From positions 1-31,592 of the forward strand of contig JAGCYR010000173.1 in the NCBI GenBank assembly GCA_017960705.1: 31,592 nucleotides of DNA. The letters are read 5' to 3'. This document shows, in pieces, positions 15,330 through 25,200 of this stretch (within the stretch, counting starts at the first letter, position 1; each line of letters opens with the position of its first letter). Below the pieces are notes generated by a model that saw only the letters and a program-made list of their open reading frames with translations, was not told where the DNA came from and searched no databases. The translations under genes were made by a program, and so were the position numbers. This stretch comes from Clostridia bacterium (GTDB taxonomy: Bacteria; Bacillota; Clostridia; Oscillospirales; CAG-272).

Positions 15330-15574
15330 CCGCACCGAAAAATAACGGAAAGAACGAAGCGACCTTCGAAGAGGCGCTTGCGGAACTCGGAAAACTCGTC
15401 GAACAGCTTGAGGGCGGAAAACTCCCGCTCGCCGAGTCGCTCGACGTGTACGAGAAGGCGATCGCCTTGTCCTCCCGTTGTACCAAACTGCTCGAGGACG
15501 CGGAGCAGAAGATCAAGCTGCTCTCGGGCGGCGACGAATGCCCCTTCGATCTCTCCGACGGGGAGGATTCCTGA
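15326..15574 (+). CDS. xseB: Exodeoxyribonuclease VII small subunit
   Basis: An 82-residue protein with the compact helical hairpin of XseB: ATFEEALAELGKLVEQLEGGKLPLAESLDVYEK in outline, followed by a CTKLLEDAEQKI helix. Several small subunits wrap one XseA in the holoenzyme. It begins inside the xseA stop codon (ATGA at 15326). The acidic tail (SGGDECPFDLSDGEDS) is of normal length. Confidence 0.95.
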   Translation: MTAPKNNGKNEATFEEALAELGKLVEQLEGGKLPLAESLDVYEKAIALSSRCTKLLEDAEQKIKLLSGGDECPFDLSDGEDS

Positions 15575-15576
15575 CC

Positions 15577-16458
15577 GTGTTTCCCGTGAAGGAAGAACTC
15601 GCGGAGTACGCCGGTCGGGTCGAAAAGCGGCTCGCCGGGCTGATCCCCGACGCCGACCCCGAAACGGTCGTTATCTCCGAAGCTATGCGCTACGCCGCGC
15701 TCGGAGGGGGAAAGCGGATCAGACCCTATCTCGTCTACGCGTTCTCCCGCCTGTCCTCGGGCGACCCCGCCGTTGCGCTCGACTTCGGCTGCGCGCTTGA
15801 GATGATCCATTCGTATTCGCTGGTCCACGACGATCTGCCCGCGATGGACAACGACGTATTGCGGCGTGGGAAACCCACCTGCCACGTCGCCTACGGCGAA
15901 GCCAACGCGATTCTGGCGGGCGACGGTCTTTTGACCCGCGCGTTCGGGGTCGCGGCGGCTTGCAACACCGCAGCGGAGACCGTCCGCCGCGCCGTCGCGG
16001 AGCTATCCGACGCCGCAGGCTACGCCGGGATGGTCGGCGGGCAGACGCTCGATATCGCGACCGAGGGTAAGCTCGTGACCAAAGAAACGCTGACCAAGCT
16101 CCAGCGGCTGAAAACCGGGGCGCTGATCCGCTGCGCCTGCCGGCTCGGGTGTATTTCCGGCGGGCTTTACGACGGAGAACTTTTTGACGCCGCCGACGTC
16201 TACGCCGAGAAGATCGGGCTCGCGTTCCAGGTGATCGACGATATCCTCGACGGCGTGGGGGATCCCGCGCTGCTCGGCAAATCGGTCGGCAAGGACGAGG
16301 CGAGCGGAAAGACCACGTGGCTCTCGCTGCTCGGTAGAGACGGCGCGGAGGCGTTTGCAAACGAACTGACGCGGCAGGCGACCGACGCCGTGAAACCCTA
16401 CGACAAAGAGGGAAGACTCGCTTCTCTTGCGGAGCTCCTTCTCAACCGAAAGAAATGA
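15577..16458 (+). CDS. ispA: Polyprenyl (farnesyl/geranylgeranyl) diphosphate synthase
   Basis: A 293-residue trans-isoprenyl diphosphate synthase that condenses IPP with allylic diphosphates for undecaprenol and quinone precursors. It carries GGGKRIRPYL, the first Asp-rich motif DDLPAMDND (residues 85-93) directly after SYSLVHD, a GGQTLDI segment, and the second Asp-rich motif DDILD (221-225) followed by LLGKSVGKDEASGKTTW. The DDxxxxD form with two intervening residues after DDLP is that of bacterial FPP synthases. The start is the GTG at 15577, with GGGGAGG about 10 nt upstream and only 2 nt after the xseB stop; an earlier ATG lies inside xseB. Its stop overlaps tlyA by ATGA. The usual neighbour dxs is absent. 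Confidence 0.95.
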   Translation: MFPVKEELAEYAGRVEKRLAGLIPDADPETVVISEAMRYAALGGGKRIRPYLVYAFSRLSSGDPAVALDFGCALEMIHSYSLVHDDLPAMDNDVLRRGKPTCHVAYGEANAILAGDGLLTRAFGVAAACNTAAETVRRAVAELSDAAGYAGMVGGQTLDIATEGKLVTKETLTKLQRLKTGALIRCACRLGCISGGLYDGELFDAADVYAEKIGLAFQVIDDILDGVGDPALLGKSVGKDEASGKTTWLSLLGRDGAEAFANELTRQATDAVKPYDKEGRLASLAELLLNRKK

Positions 16459-17207
16459 TCCGCGCCGACCTGTATCTCGTAAAGGAAGGGCTAGTCTCCG
16501 GGCGCGACGCCGCGAAACGGCTGATCGCCGACGGCAGCGTATTGATCGACGGAAAGACGGTCTCGCGCCCCTCCGCACAGGTGGACGAGACGACCCCGCA
16601 CAAGGTCGAGCTCCCCGAAAAGGGATACGCCAGCCGCGGCGGGCTGAAGCTTGAAGGAGCCCTCGACGCGTCGGGGTTATCCCCGGCGGGGCTGGTCGCG
16701 CTCGATATCGGCGCTTCGGGCGGCGGTTTCACCGATTGTTTGCTCCGGCGCGGCGCCGTTTCGGTCTACGCGCTCGACAACGGGCACGGACAGCTTGCCG
16801 AATTTTTGCGGAAAGATCCCCGCGTGACCGTGATGGAGGGCTATAACGCCCGCGATCTCAAACGCGCGGATTTCCCGATCCCTCCGCGCTTTATCACGAT
16901 GGACGTTTCGTTCATCTCGCAGACGCTGATCCTGCCGTCGCTTGCCGCGATGCTCGATCCCGGTGCGATCCTCGTTTCGCTCGTCAAACCCCAATTCGAG
17001 GTCGGACGGGCGGGGGTCGGACGGGGCGGCATCGTCAAGGATCCGGCGCTCAGGCAGAAAGCGAAGGAGAACGTGATCTCGTTCGCCGCCACCCTCGGTT
17101 TTACCTTCCTCGGCTCCCGCGTCTCGCCCATCCTCGGCGGCGACGGGAACGAGGAATATCTCGTATGGTTCTCGTTCGACGGGAACGGAAAGGACGAAGG
17201 AAAATGA
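16455..17207 (+). CDS. tlyA: TlyA family rRNA 2'-O-methyltransferase
   Basis: A 250-residue protein with an N-terminal S4 RNA-binding domain (RADLYLVKEGLVSGRDAAKRL, then ADGSVLIDGKTV) and a FtsJ-like methyltransferase domain. The SAM-binding motif is DIGASGGGFTDC at residues 84-95, followed by YALDNGHGQLA, and the catalytic region has FITMDVSFISQTLILP and SLVKPQFEVGR. TlyA enzymes methylate ribose 2'-OH in 16S and/or 23S rRNA; the full-length form with S4 resembles the dual-specificity type. It is coupled to ispA and nadK by ATGA overlaps at both ends. Its position in the nusB-recN cluster is conserved across Clostridia. Confidence 0.95.
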   Translation: MIRADLYLVKEGLVSGRDAAKRLIADGSVLIDGKTVSRPSAQVDETTPHKVELPEKGYASRGGLKLEGALDASGLSPAGLVALDIGASGGGFTDCLLRRGAVSVYALDNGHGQLAEFLRKDPRVTVMEGYNARDLKRADFPIPPRFITMDVSFISQTLILPSLAAMLDPGAILVSLVKPQFEVGRAGVGRGGIVKDPALRQKAKENVISFAATLGFTFLGSRVSPILGGDGNEEYLVWFSFDGNGKDEGK

Positions 17208-18082
17208 AAGCCATCGGCTCGATCCTTTTGCGCCCCAACGCCAAGAAGGACGACGGTTTCGCCGTATCGTGCAAGACCGCCCGTTATCTGATCTCCCGCG
17301 GCGCCGCGGTAACCGTGCCCGACGCGCTTCTCCCCGCGTTTGCGGGGACCGGCGTAACGGGGGAGAAAACGGGTCCCGCGCCCGACCTGATCCTCGCGCT
17401 CGGCGGGGACGGAACGGTGCTCGCCGCGTCTCAGGACGCGATCGCGCGCGACGTGCCGCTGCTCGGGATCAATATGGGGCGGCTCGGGTTTTTGGCGGAG
17501 CTTGAGACCGATCAGCTCGCGCGGCTCGAAGCCCTGTTCACGGGCGACTATACCGTTTCGCGCCGGATGACCCTTTCGGTGACGGCTGACCTCGGGGAAG
17601 GGGAGTTCGAGCTTCCCGGCTGTCCCTTGAACGACGTGGTCTTCTCGCACGACCGCGGCGACGGGCTCGCCCTGCTCTCGCTTTCCGATCAGGCGGGGAA
17701 CGTCATCGATTACCACGCCGACGGGCTGATCCTTGCGACCCCGTCGGGATCGACCGCCTATACGCTCTCGGCGGGCGGACCCGTGATCGACGACGCAATG
17801 GACGCGATCTGCGTGACCCCCGTCTGCCCTCATTCGTTCTTCAACCGCTCGGTCATCTTCGGCTCCGACGCGGTTTTGACGGTCGAGAACCGTTCTCCCC
17901 TCGGGCGCGACGCGACGGTCTCGCTCGACGGGAAGGAGCCGCTGCGCGTACCGTTCGGCGGCGTCGTCACCGTCAAACGCTCGGATCACCCTCTGAAAAT
18001 GCTCTCGCTCGACCGCCACGCCGTCCTCTCCACGCTCAACCGCAAGATGCAGATGGCGGATATGAAGTACCGCAACGAGTAA
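17204..18082 (+). CDS. nadK: NAD kinase
   Basis: A 292-residue cytoplasmic enzyme that phosphorylates NAD to NADP. It shows the diacylglycerol-kinase-like GGDGTVL motif at residues 67-73, the GINMGRLGFLAEL segment, and the NADK signature DYHADGLILATPSGSTAYTLSAGGP with VCPHSF downstream. The first ~65 residues form the variable N-terminal part of the nucleotide-binding domain. The start is ATG at 17204, overlapping the tlyA stop (ATGA) and preceded by GAAGGAAA; an upstream ATG at 17165 lies in tlyA. It is followed by 53 nt and then argR. Confidence 0.97.
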   Translation: MKAIGSILLRPNAKKDDGFAVSCKTARYLISRGAAVTVPDALLPAFAGTGVTGEKTGPAPDLILALGGDGTVLAASQDAIARDVPLLGINMGRLGFLAELETDQLARLEALFTGDYTVSRRMTLSVTADLGEGEFELPGCPLNDVVFSHDRGDGLALLSLSDQAGNVIDYHADGLILATPSGSTAYTLSAGGPVIDDAMDAICVTPVCPHSFFNRSVIFGSDAVLTVENRSPLGRDATVSLDGKEPLRVPFGGVVTVKRSDHPLKMLSLDRHAVLSTLNRKMQMADMKYRNE

Positions 18083-18135
18083 ACCCCGTCGGAAGACGAT
18101 AAAAAACGCGATAGATGGAAATAGGAGGATACGAA

Positions 18136-18588
18136 ATGAAAAAGAAAAGACAAGCCGCGATCCTGGAACTCGTCGAGAAGTTCGACATCGACACGCAGGA
18201 GGCGATGCTCGCCCGTCTGAAAGAGGAGGGCTTCACCGTCACGCAGGCGACCGTTTCCCGCGACATCCGCGAACTCAAGCTGGTCAAAGAGAGCGGAAAG
18301 GACGGGAAGGTCCGCTACGCCCTGACCACCAAGCGCGACGCGCAGTCGCCCAAGTTCAACAGCGCCCTGACCGAATCCATCGTCCGGGTGGATTACGCCG
18401 GGAACCTTGTCGTCGTCAAGACCTATCCGGGGCTTGCCAACGCCGTCGCTACCTGCATCGACTCGGTGCGCCTGCCCGAGATCATCGGATGCGTGGCGGG
18501 TGACGACGCGATCCTCGTCGTCGTGCGGAGCGAGGCGGACGCCGCGTCCATCTCGGAGAGCTTCCGCACCATGATCCGGACCATCTGA
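18136..18588 (+). CDS. argR: Arginine repressor ArgR
   Basis: A 150-residue hexameric regulator of arginine metabolism. The N-terminal winged helix-turn-helix has QAAILELVEKFDIDTQEAM and the recognition helix TVSRDIRELKLVK; the C-terminal core has the oligomerisation segment and GCVAGDDAILVVV, in which Asp123 and Asp124 correspond to the arginine-contacting pair. The start is ATG at 18136 with a near-perfect AGGAGG 7 nt upstream; an earlier ATG at 18115 has no such site. It is located in the classic nadK-argR-recN order. No clear ARG box was found in the 53-nt gap, so autoregulation cannot be claimed. Confidence 0.96.
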   Translation: MKKKRQAAILELVEKFDIDTQEAMLARLKEEGFTVTQATVSRDIRELKLVKESGKDGKVRYALTTKRDAQSPKFNSALTESIVRVDYAGNLVVVKTYPGLANAVATCIDSVRLPEIIGCVAGDDAILVVVRSEADAASISESFRTMIRTI

Positions 18589-18640
18589 CCCTCCCCGCGG
18601 GAGACCGTCCCGCATCGTTCTTCGGAAAGGAAGACAACGG

Positions 18641-20332
18641 ATGCTTTTATCGCTTTATATTGAGAATATCGCGGTCATCCGCCGCCTCTCGGTCGATTTC
18701 TCGTCGGGCTTCACCTCTCTGACGGGAGAGACCGGGGCGGGAAAATCGGTGATCCTCGAGAGCGTCAAGCTCCTCCTCGGCGGCAAGGCGGACAGGGAAC
18801 TGATCCGCTACGGCGAGGAGTCCGCCGCTGTTTCGGCGGTCTTCGGCTCGCTCGGCGCCGCCGCGGAAAACGCGCTCGCCACATCGGGGGTCGATCTTGA
18901 CGAGGACGGCAGCGTGCAGATCCGCCGCACCGTATCGAACGACGGCAAGAGCCGCGCCTGGATCAACGGACAGCCGGTCTCGCTCTCGCTGCTCCGCGAC
19001 GTCGGGCGGTATCTCGTCGACCTGCACGGGCAGAACGAGAACCTGACGCTGCTCGACGAGAAGACATACGTCGCCACCCTCGACGGCTACGCCTCTTTAC
19101 AGCCGAAGGTCGCCGGGTACCGCGAGGTCTATACGAAACTCGAAGAAGTGCGCCGCCGGCTCTCGGAACTCGACCGGGGGGAGGCGGAGCGTCTCCGCAC
19201 CGTCGAGATGCTGCGCTATCAGATCGCGGATATCGACGCGGTCGATCCCAAACCGGGAGAGGACGTAGCACTGGAAGAAAAAGAGAAGAAGATCAAGAAC
19301 CGCGAAAAGATCCTGCGCCAGACTTCTTTCGTCTACCGCGCCCTGAAGGGGGCGGAGCGGGGAAGCGTCCTGTTCCTGCTTGAAAAGAGCGTGCAGGCGC
19401 TCGAACCCTTGTCCGACCTCGTCCCGGAGCTTGCTCCCATCACGGAGGAGCTGTCGGACTGCCGCTACCGGATCGAGGACGCGGCGGAGCGCGTGTACGA
19501 CCTGACCGACGCGGACGACGGCGATCCCACCGCCCTGATCGACAAGATCGAGGGGCGGCTGGACGCGTTCTCCAAACTGAAAAAGAAATACGGCGGCACG
19601 ATCGACGAGGTCATCCGTTTCCGCGAGGAAGCGAAGAAGAAACTCGCTGACCTCGACGCCTCCGACGATACCGTGATCGAACTCCGTGAGAGCGAAAAAA
19701 CGCTCTCCGCCGAGGCAAGACGGCTGGCGCTGTCTCTTCATAAGGAACGCGCCGCCGCCGCGAAGGAACTGGAGAAGAAGATCACCGAGATCCTGCTCTA
19801 CCTCGATATGCCGAAGGTCGTCTTCCGCGTCGAGGTCCGCGACCGCGGGGAGGCGGGGCTGAAAGCCGACGGGTGCGACGACGTCCTGTTCGTCATGAGC
19901 GCGAACGCCGGGGACGAACCTCGTCCGCTCTCTCTCGTCGCCTCCGGCGGCGAGTTGGCGCGTACCTTCCTCGCCCTGAAGTGCGTCCTCTCGGAGAGGG
20001 CGCTCACCCCGACCATGATCTTCGACGAGATCGACACGGGGGTCTCGGGCAAAACGGCGCGCAAGATCGGCTACAAACTATCCGAACTTTCGAAGGGAAC
20101 GCAGGTCTTCGCCGTCACCCATTCGGCGCAGATCGCCTCCCTTGCGGATACGCATCTCCTGATCTATAAGGAGGAAAAAGACGGGAAGACCGAAACGGGG
20201 CTCAGAACCCTCGACCGCGAGGGACGGCTCGACGAACTGTCGCGCATCCTCGGCGGTCTGACCGTCACCGAATCCCAGCGCAACGCCGCGCGGGATATGC
20301 TGGAACGAAAAGAGACCGAGCCCAATCGGTGA
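18641..20332 (+). CDS. recN: DNA repair protein RecN
   Basis: A 563-residue SMC-like ATPase that acts early in double-strand-break repair. The N-terminal ATPase half has Walker A GETGAGKS at residues 29-36 in LTGETGAGKSVILE and a QNENLTLL segment. A long coiled-coil middle part (about residues 155-390, rich in Glu, Lys, Arg and Leu) follows. The C-terminal half has the ABC signature SGGE at 435-438 and Walker B with Asp462-Glu463 in MIFDEIDTGVSG, then VTHSAQIASLADTHLLIYK. Length and order match the family. The ATG at 18641 follows GGAAAGGAAG. It ends the nusB cluster; the next element is a large palindrome before murB rather than the spoIVB-spo0A pair often found in Clostridia. Confidence 0.97.
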   Translation: MLLSLYIENIAVIRRLSVDFSSGFTSLTGETGAGKSVILESVKLLLGGKADRELIRYGEESAAVSAVFGSLGAAAENALATSGVDLDEDGSVQIRRTVSNDGKSRAWINGQPVSLSLLRDVGRYLVDLHGQNENLTLLDEKTYVATLDGYASLQPKVAGYREVYTKLEEVRRRLSELDRGEAERLRTVEMLRYQIADIDAVDPKPGEDVALEEKEKKIKNREKILRQTSFVYRALKGAERGSVLFLLEKSVQALEPLSDLVPELAPITEELSDCRYRIEDAAERVYDLTDADDGDPTALIDKIEGRLDAFSKLKKKYGGTIDEVIRFREEAKKKLADLDASDDTVIELRESEKTLSAEARRLALSLHKERAAAAKELEKKITEILLYLDMPKVVFRVEVRDRGEAGLKADGCDDVLFVMSANAGDEPRPLSLVASGGELARTFLALKCVLSERALTPTMIFDEIDTGVSGKTARKIGYKLSELSKGTQVFAVTHSAQIASLADTHLLIYKEEKDGKTETGLRTLDREGRLDELSRILGGLTVTESQRNAARDMLERKETEPNR

Positions 20333-20340
20333 GTTCTGCC

Positions 20341-20399
20341 GGATACCTCCGCCGAATAGAATGAAACAGAAGTTCTGTTCATTCCGACGGAGGTATTCC
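20341..20399 (+). promoter_or_regulatory. 59-nt near-palindrome sequestering the murB ribosome binding site
   Basis: GGATACCTCCG at 20341-20351 pairs with CGGAGGTATTCC at 20388-20399 (one bulge), and the inner arms GAATGAA (20359-20365) and CAGA (20367-20370) pair with TCTG (20374-20377) and TTCATTC (20378-20384). The loop is only three bases. The CGGAGGT ribosome binding site of murB forms the 3' arm of the outer stem, one base before the ATG at 20401. There is no T-tract. As RNA it would strongly restrict murB initiation unless opened; as DNA it could be a mobile or protein-bound palindrome. Confidence 0.75.
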
Positions 20400-20400
20400 A

Positions 20401-21324
20401 ATGAATCGGGAAATCACAGCGGCGATCTCGTCCTGTCTTCTTGACGAACCCTGCCTGACCGTGCGCAAAAACGTCCCGCTCTCCCGTCTGACGAGTATGG
20501 GGGTCGGGGGGAACGCCGATTGCGTTCTTTCTCCGCGCGACGGCGGGTGTATGATCCGTTTGCTTGACCGGCTCCGCCTGTCTTCCGCGCCTTTCCGCGT
20601 GATTGGAAACGGCACCAACCTGATCGCTCCCGACGAGGGCTATCCCGGTATCCTCGTGCAGACGGCGGGGATCGACCGGATCTCGGTCACGGGAAACGTG
20701 CTGGTCGCGGGCGCCGGGGTTCCGCTCGGACGGGCGCTCCGCCGCGCGATGGAGGCGGGGCTATCCGGGCTGGAGGAGCTCTTCGGCATCCCCGGAACGG
20801 TCGGCGGAGCTCTCTATATGAACGCCGGCGCCTACGGGCGTGCCGTTTCCGATTGTCTCCGCTACGCGACGGTCTACCATCCCGCGTCGGGCGAGGTCAC
20901 GGTCAGGACGCCGGGCTCGCTCGTCTTCGGCTACCGGACGGGTTCGATCCGGGAGGAGGGGATGATCGTTCTCTCCGCCGCCTTCGATCTTTCACCCTCC
21001 GACCCCGCGACGGTCGCGGGGAAGATGAACGAAATACTCGAAACAAGAAACGCCGCCCAGCCCACGGGTCTGAAAAGCGCCGGCTCGTTCTTCCGCCGTC
21101 CCGCCCCCGATATCCCGGCGGGAAAATTGATCGCGGAGGCGGGCTGCGCGGGGCTGACCGAGGGGGGCGCCGCCGTCTCGACCCTGCACGCCGGGTTTAT
21201 CGTCAATACCCGCGGAGCTACCGAGCGCGACGTCCGACGGCTCGCGGAGCGGGTGCGGGATATAGTAAAGGAAAAGACCGGCTTCGTTCTGGAGCCGGAG
21301 GTCGAATATCTCTCCGATCTGTAA
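20401..21324 (+). CDS. murB: UDP-N-acetylenolpyruvoylglucosamine reductase MurB
   Basis: A 307-residue FAD enzyme that reduces UDP-GlcNAc-enolpyruvate to UDP-MurNAc in peptidoglycan synthesis. FAD-binding motifs are GVGGNADCVL and VIGNGTNLIA. The substrate region has GLSGLEELFGIPGTVGGALYMNAGAYG and a YRTGSI segment, matching the short (type II) MurB. Catalytic Ser229 lies in SAGSFFRRP (usually SxFKNP), and the C-terminal Glu in VLEPEVEYL. The ATG at 20401 uses CGGAGG, which is held in the palindrome described for 20341-20399. No other promoter was found in the 68-nt gap, so it is likely read through from recN. Confidence 0.96.
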   Translation: MNREITAAISSCLLDEPCLTVRKNVPLSRLTSMGVGGNADCVLSPRDGGCMIRLLDRLRLSSAPFRVIGNGTNLIAPDEGYPGILVQTAGIDRISVTGNVLVAGAGVPLGRALRRAMEAGLSGLEELFGIPGTVGGALYMNAGAYGRAVSDCLRYATVYHPASGEVTVRTPGSLVFGYRTGSIREEGMIVLSAAFDLSPSDPATVAGKMNEILETRNAAQPTGLKSAGSFFRRPAPDIPAGKLIAEAGCAGLTEGGAAVSTLHAGFIVNTRGATERDVRRLAERVRDIVKEKTGFVLEPEVEYLSDL

Positions 21325-21370
21325 GGCGGATCGGGAAAACGGGATTGAAAAAGGGAAGGAGGGGAAAGAT

Positions 21371-22273
21371 ATGTCGTTTTCGGGCGATTTCCGGCACTCG
21401 CTGCTTGAAGGGCGGGCGAAGGGCAAATGCTGCCGCGCCGCCTTCGTTTCGGGATATCTCACCGGGGCGGGTACGCTTTGTGACGGCGCCGTCCGTATGA
21501 ACTACGTCGATCCCGAAGCCGCTGCCGTCCTCTCCGAATATCTTCCCGCCTTCGACCGCGCCGCGACCCTCACCGCCGAAGGGGAGCGCCGCGTGAAGAT
21601 CATGACCGTCACCGGACGCGCCGCCGTTGACCTTGCGTCCGACCCCGCGCCCGCGTTCCCCGAGTTCCGGTGCAACCTCTGCAAGGCGAACTACCTTGCG
21701 GGTCTTTTCGCCTCCTGCGGGCGGGTGTCCGACCCCGCGCGGGAATGGAGGCTGGAGTTCTCCTGCGGCGACCACCGCGAACGGCTTCTGTCGGTATTTT
21801 CGCGCCTCGGTTTCGACGCCAAAACGACCGATCGGCGGGACGAGCGGCTGCTCTACCTCCGCTCCTCGTCCGCGATCCTCGATTTCTTCGCCCTGACGGG
21901 GGAGAGCGACTTCTATTTCGGGCTGATGAACGGCTCGATCAAGCGCGAGATCCGCAACAGCGCCAACCGTCTCGCCAACTGCGAGGCGAACAATATCGCG
22001 AAAGCGATCTCGGCGTCGGACGAGCAGGTCAAGGCGATCAGATATCTTGAAAAACACAAACTGACGGGGGGACTCGATCCGACCCTGATCGCGTGCGCGC
22101 GGCTGCGGCTCGAAAACCCCGACAAGACCTTATCGCAGCTTGCGGCGATCGCCGTCCCCCCGGTCTCCCGGGCGGGGCTGAATCACCGTCTGCACCGTCT
22201 CTGCGAGATCGCGGAACAGCACCGCGAAAAGAACGAAGGACAAGCCAAAAAGGGAAAGGAGGCGGCAAAGTGA
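21371..22273 (+). CDS. whiA: DNA-binding protein WhiA
   Basis: A 300-residue protein of the WhiA family, linking a degenerate LAGLIDADG homing-endonuclease fold to a C-terminal helix-turn-helix. N-terminal CCRAAFVSGYLTGAGTL, middle FRCNLCKANYLAGLFASCGRVSDP and C-terminal NCEANNIAKAI and LSQLAAIAV-x2-VSRAGLNHRLHRL are all family hallmarks. WhiA controls sporulation septation in Streptomyces and influences cell division and metabolism in Firmicutes. The ATG at 21371 follows AAGGAGGGG. In most Firmicutes rapZ and yvcK lie just upstream of whiA; here murB is directly upstream. The stop overlaps the dnaE start (GTGA). Confidence 0.93.
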   Translation: MSFSGDFRHSLLEGRAKGKCCRAAFVSGYLTGAGTLCDGAVRMNYVDPEAAAVLSEYLPAFDRAATLTAEGERRVKIMTVTGRAAVDLASDPAPAFPEFRCNLCKANYLAGLFASCGRVSDPAREWRLEFSCGDHRERLLSVFSRLGFDAKTTDRRDERLLYLRSSSAILDFFALTGESDFYFGLMNGSIKREIRNSANRLANCEANNIAKAISASDEQVKAIRYLEKHKLTGGLDPTLIACARLRLENPDKTLSQLAAIAVPPVSRAGLNHRLHRLCEIAEQHREKNEGQAKKGKEAAK

Positions 22274-25200
22274 GCCGGTTCGTTCATCTCCATCTGCACA
22301 GCGAATACAGTCTGCTCGACGGCGCCTGCCGCGTCCGGGATATCCCGCAGGCGGCGAAGGAGGCGGGGCATACCGCCGTCGCCCTGACCGACCACGGCGT
22401 GCTCTACGGCGCGGTCGCGTTCTACCGTGCGTGTAAGGACGCGGGGATCAAACCCATTATCGGATGCGAGGTCTACGTCGCGGAGCGCAGCCGCTTCAGC
22501 AAAGAGGGAAGATCCGACGCGTCGGGCAACCATCTGATCCTTCTCGTCGAGAACGAGAAAGGGTATAAAAACCTGATCTATCTGGTGTCCAAGAGCTTCA
22601 CCGAGGGCTTCTATTCCAAGCCACGGATCGACCTCGAACTGCTCCGCGCCCATCACGAGGGGCTGATCGCCCTGTCCGCTTGTATGGCGGGGGCGGTGCC
22701 GCGCGCGATCCTCGCGGGGGATATGGAGGGCGCCGTCCGCATCGCGCGCGAACTGAACGCGATCTTCGGGGCGGGGAACTTCTACCTTGAACTGCAGGAC
22801 CACCGGCTGCAGGACGATCAGATGGTCTGCCGCGGGCTCCGTACCGTTTCCGAGCGGACGGGGATCCCCATGGTCGCGACCAACGACGTGCATTATCTCC
22901 GCCGCGCCGACGCCGAAATGCAGCAGCTCCTGCTCTGCATCCAGACCGGGCGCACCGTCGCGGAGGGAAGACCGATCGGCTTTGAGACCGACGAGTTCTA
23001 CTACAAAACGACCGAGGAGATGGAACGGCTCTTCCCGGAGCTCCCCGACGCGCTCGAGAATACCGCCGCGATCGCCGACCGCTGCAGCTTCGACTTCACG
23101 TTCGGAAAATATACGCTCCCGAGTTTCCCGGAGACCGACGGGATCCCCCACGCCCGGGCGCTCCGCGACCTTGCCTTCCGCGGGCTTGACGAACGCGCCG
23201 CGCGCGGCGAGATCGACTTTGCGCTTCACCCGAGAGACGAGGATATCTCGCGTATCGAATACGAGCTTTCGGTCATCGACAAGATGGGGTTCAACGAATA
23301 CTACCTGATCGTCCGCGACTTCGTCACGTGGGCGAAGACCCACGGCGTTCCGGTGGGACCGGGGCGGGGTTCGGGCGCGGGGAGTCTCGTCGCCTACTGC
23401 GTCGGGATCACCGAGGTCGATTCGCTCCGCTTCAACCTTCTGTTTGAACGCTTCCTCAACCCCGAGCGTATCTCGATGCCCGATTTCGACGTCGATTTCA
23501 GCGACGAAAAGCGCGATCGGGTGATCGCCTACGTCAAGGAGAAATACGGAGAAGATCACGTCTCGCAGATCGTGACCTTCGGTACGCTCGCGCCCCGCGC
23601 GTCGGTCCGCGACGTGGGACGGGCGCTCGGGATGCCCTATTCCGACGTCGACCGGGTCGCCGGGAGGATCGGGCTGCAGGACGAGACCATCGACGGCGCC
23701 CTGAAACGCCCGGAACTGCGTGAAATGTACGACTCGTCGGAGGAGACCCGGCGCCTGATCGACACGGCGAAACGGGTCGAGGGGATGCCGCGGCACGCCT
23801 CCACCCACGCCGCCGGTATCGTCATTACCAAAGAGCCGGTCTCGGCTTACGTTCCCCTCGCCGTCAGCGGGGAGGCGACCGTGACCCAGTTCGATATGGA
23901 CACCGTCGCCCTGCTGGGTCTTGTCAAGTTCGACTTTCTCGGCATCCGCTACCTGTCGGTGATCGAGGAGACCGAAACGACGGTACGCAAGAAAGAGCCC
24001 GGATTCGACCTCGCGAAGATCGACCTCGACGATCCCGCGGTCTACCGGATGATCTCGGCGGGGCAGACCCTCGGCGTTTTCCAGCTCGAAAAGAACGGGA
24101 TGCGCCGGGTGCTCCGCCGGCTGAAACCCACCTGCTTCGAGGATCTGATCGCCGTCATCGCGCTCTACCGTCCGGGTCCTATAGACTCGATCGAGACCTT
24201 CGTCCGCCGCAAGCACGGGGAGGAGCCCATCACCTACGAGATCCCCGAACTGAAAGAGATCCTCGACGTCACCTACGGCTGCATCGTCTATCAGGAACAG
24301 GTGATGCAGATCTTCCGTTTGCTCGCCGACTATTCGCTCGCGCGTGCGGATCTGGTGCGCCGCGCCATCTCGAAAAAGAAGGCGGACGTGCTCGAAAAGG
24401 AGCGCAACGCGTTTCTCGAAGGGACCGCGCGGCACGGGATCGACCCCGAAAAGGCGACCGCGTTGTTCGACGAGATCGCTGCGTTCGCCGACTACGCCTT
24501 CAACCGGAACCACGCCGCCGCCTACGCGATGCTGGTCTACCGGACGGCGTACCTGAAAGTGCGCTATCCCCGCGAATATATGGCGGCTCTGATGTCGTCG
24601 GTGGTCGGCAGGACCGACAAGCTCGCCGAATACACCGCCGAATGCGCGCGTTCCGGGATCCGCGTGCTGCCCCCCGACGTCGGGTGCGGCGAGATCGGCT
24701 TCTCGGTCACGCGGGAGGGCATCCGCTTCGGGCTTCTCGCCGTGAAGGGGGTCGGGCGCCAGTTCCTCGAAATGGTGATCGCCGAACGCAACCGCCGTCA
24801 ATTCTCGGATTTCCCGGATCTGATCCGCCGTCTGTCGGGCAGGGAACTCAACCGCCGGCAGGTCGAGGCGCTCATCAAATGCGGCGCGCTCGATTTCTTC
24901 GGGGAGACCCGGCGCACCCTGATCGAGGCGTGCGAATCCCTGATCGCCGCAGAACAGACCAAGGCGCGTTCCGCCGTGTCCGGGCAGATGGATTTCTTCT
25001 CGCTCGGCGGGGAGGACGTCGCCCCCAAGACCGATTATCCCCGGCTCCCCGAATACGACCGGCGGGAGCTGATCGCGTTTGAACGCGACGCCATCGGCAC
25101 GTCGTTTTCGGGCAACCCGCTCGACGATTACGCCGACGACGAGAAGAACACGCCCCACACCCCGCTCTCGGAGCTCCGCCGTTCCCCCGACGAGGAGGAC

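Noticed and set aside
18589..18640. Terminator between argR and recN
   Set aside because: CTCCC-CGC-GGGAG and an overlapping alternative can pair, but stems are short, there is no T-tract, and no promoter for recN follows.
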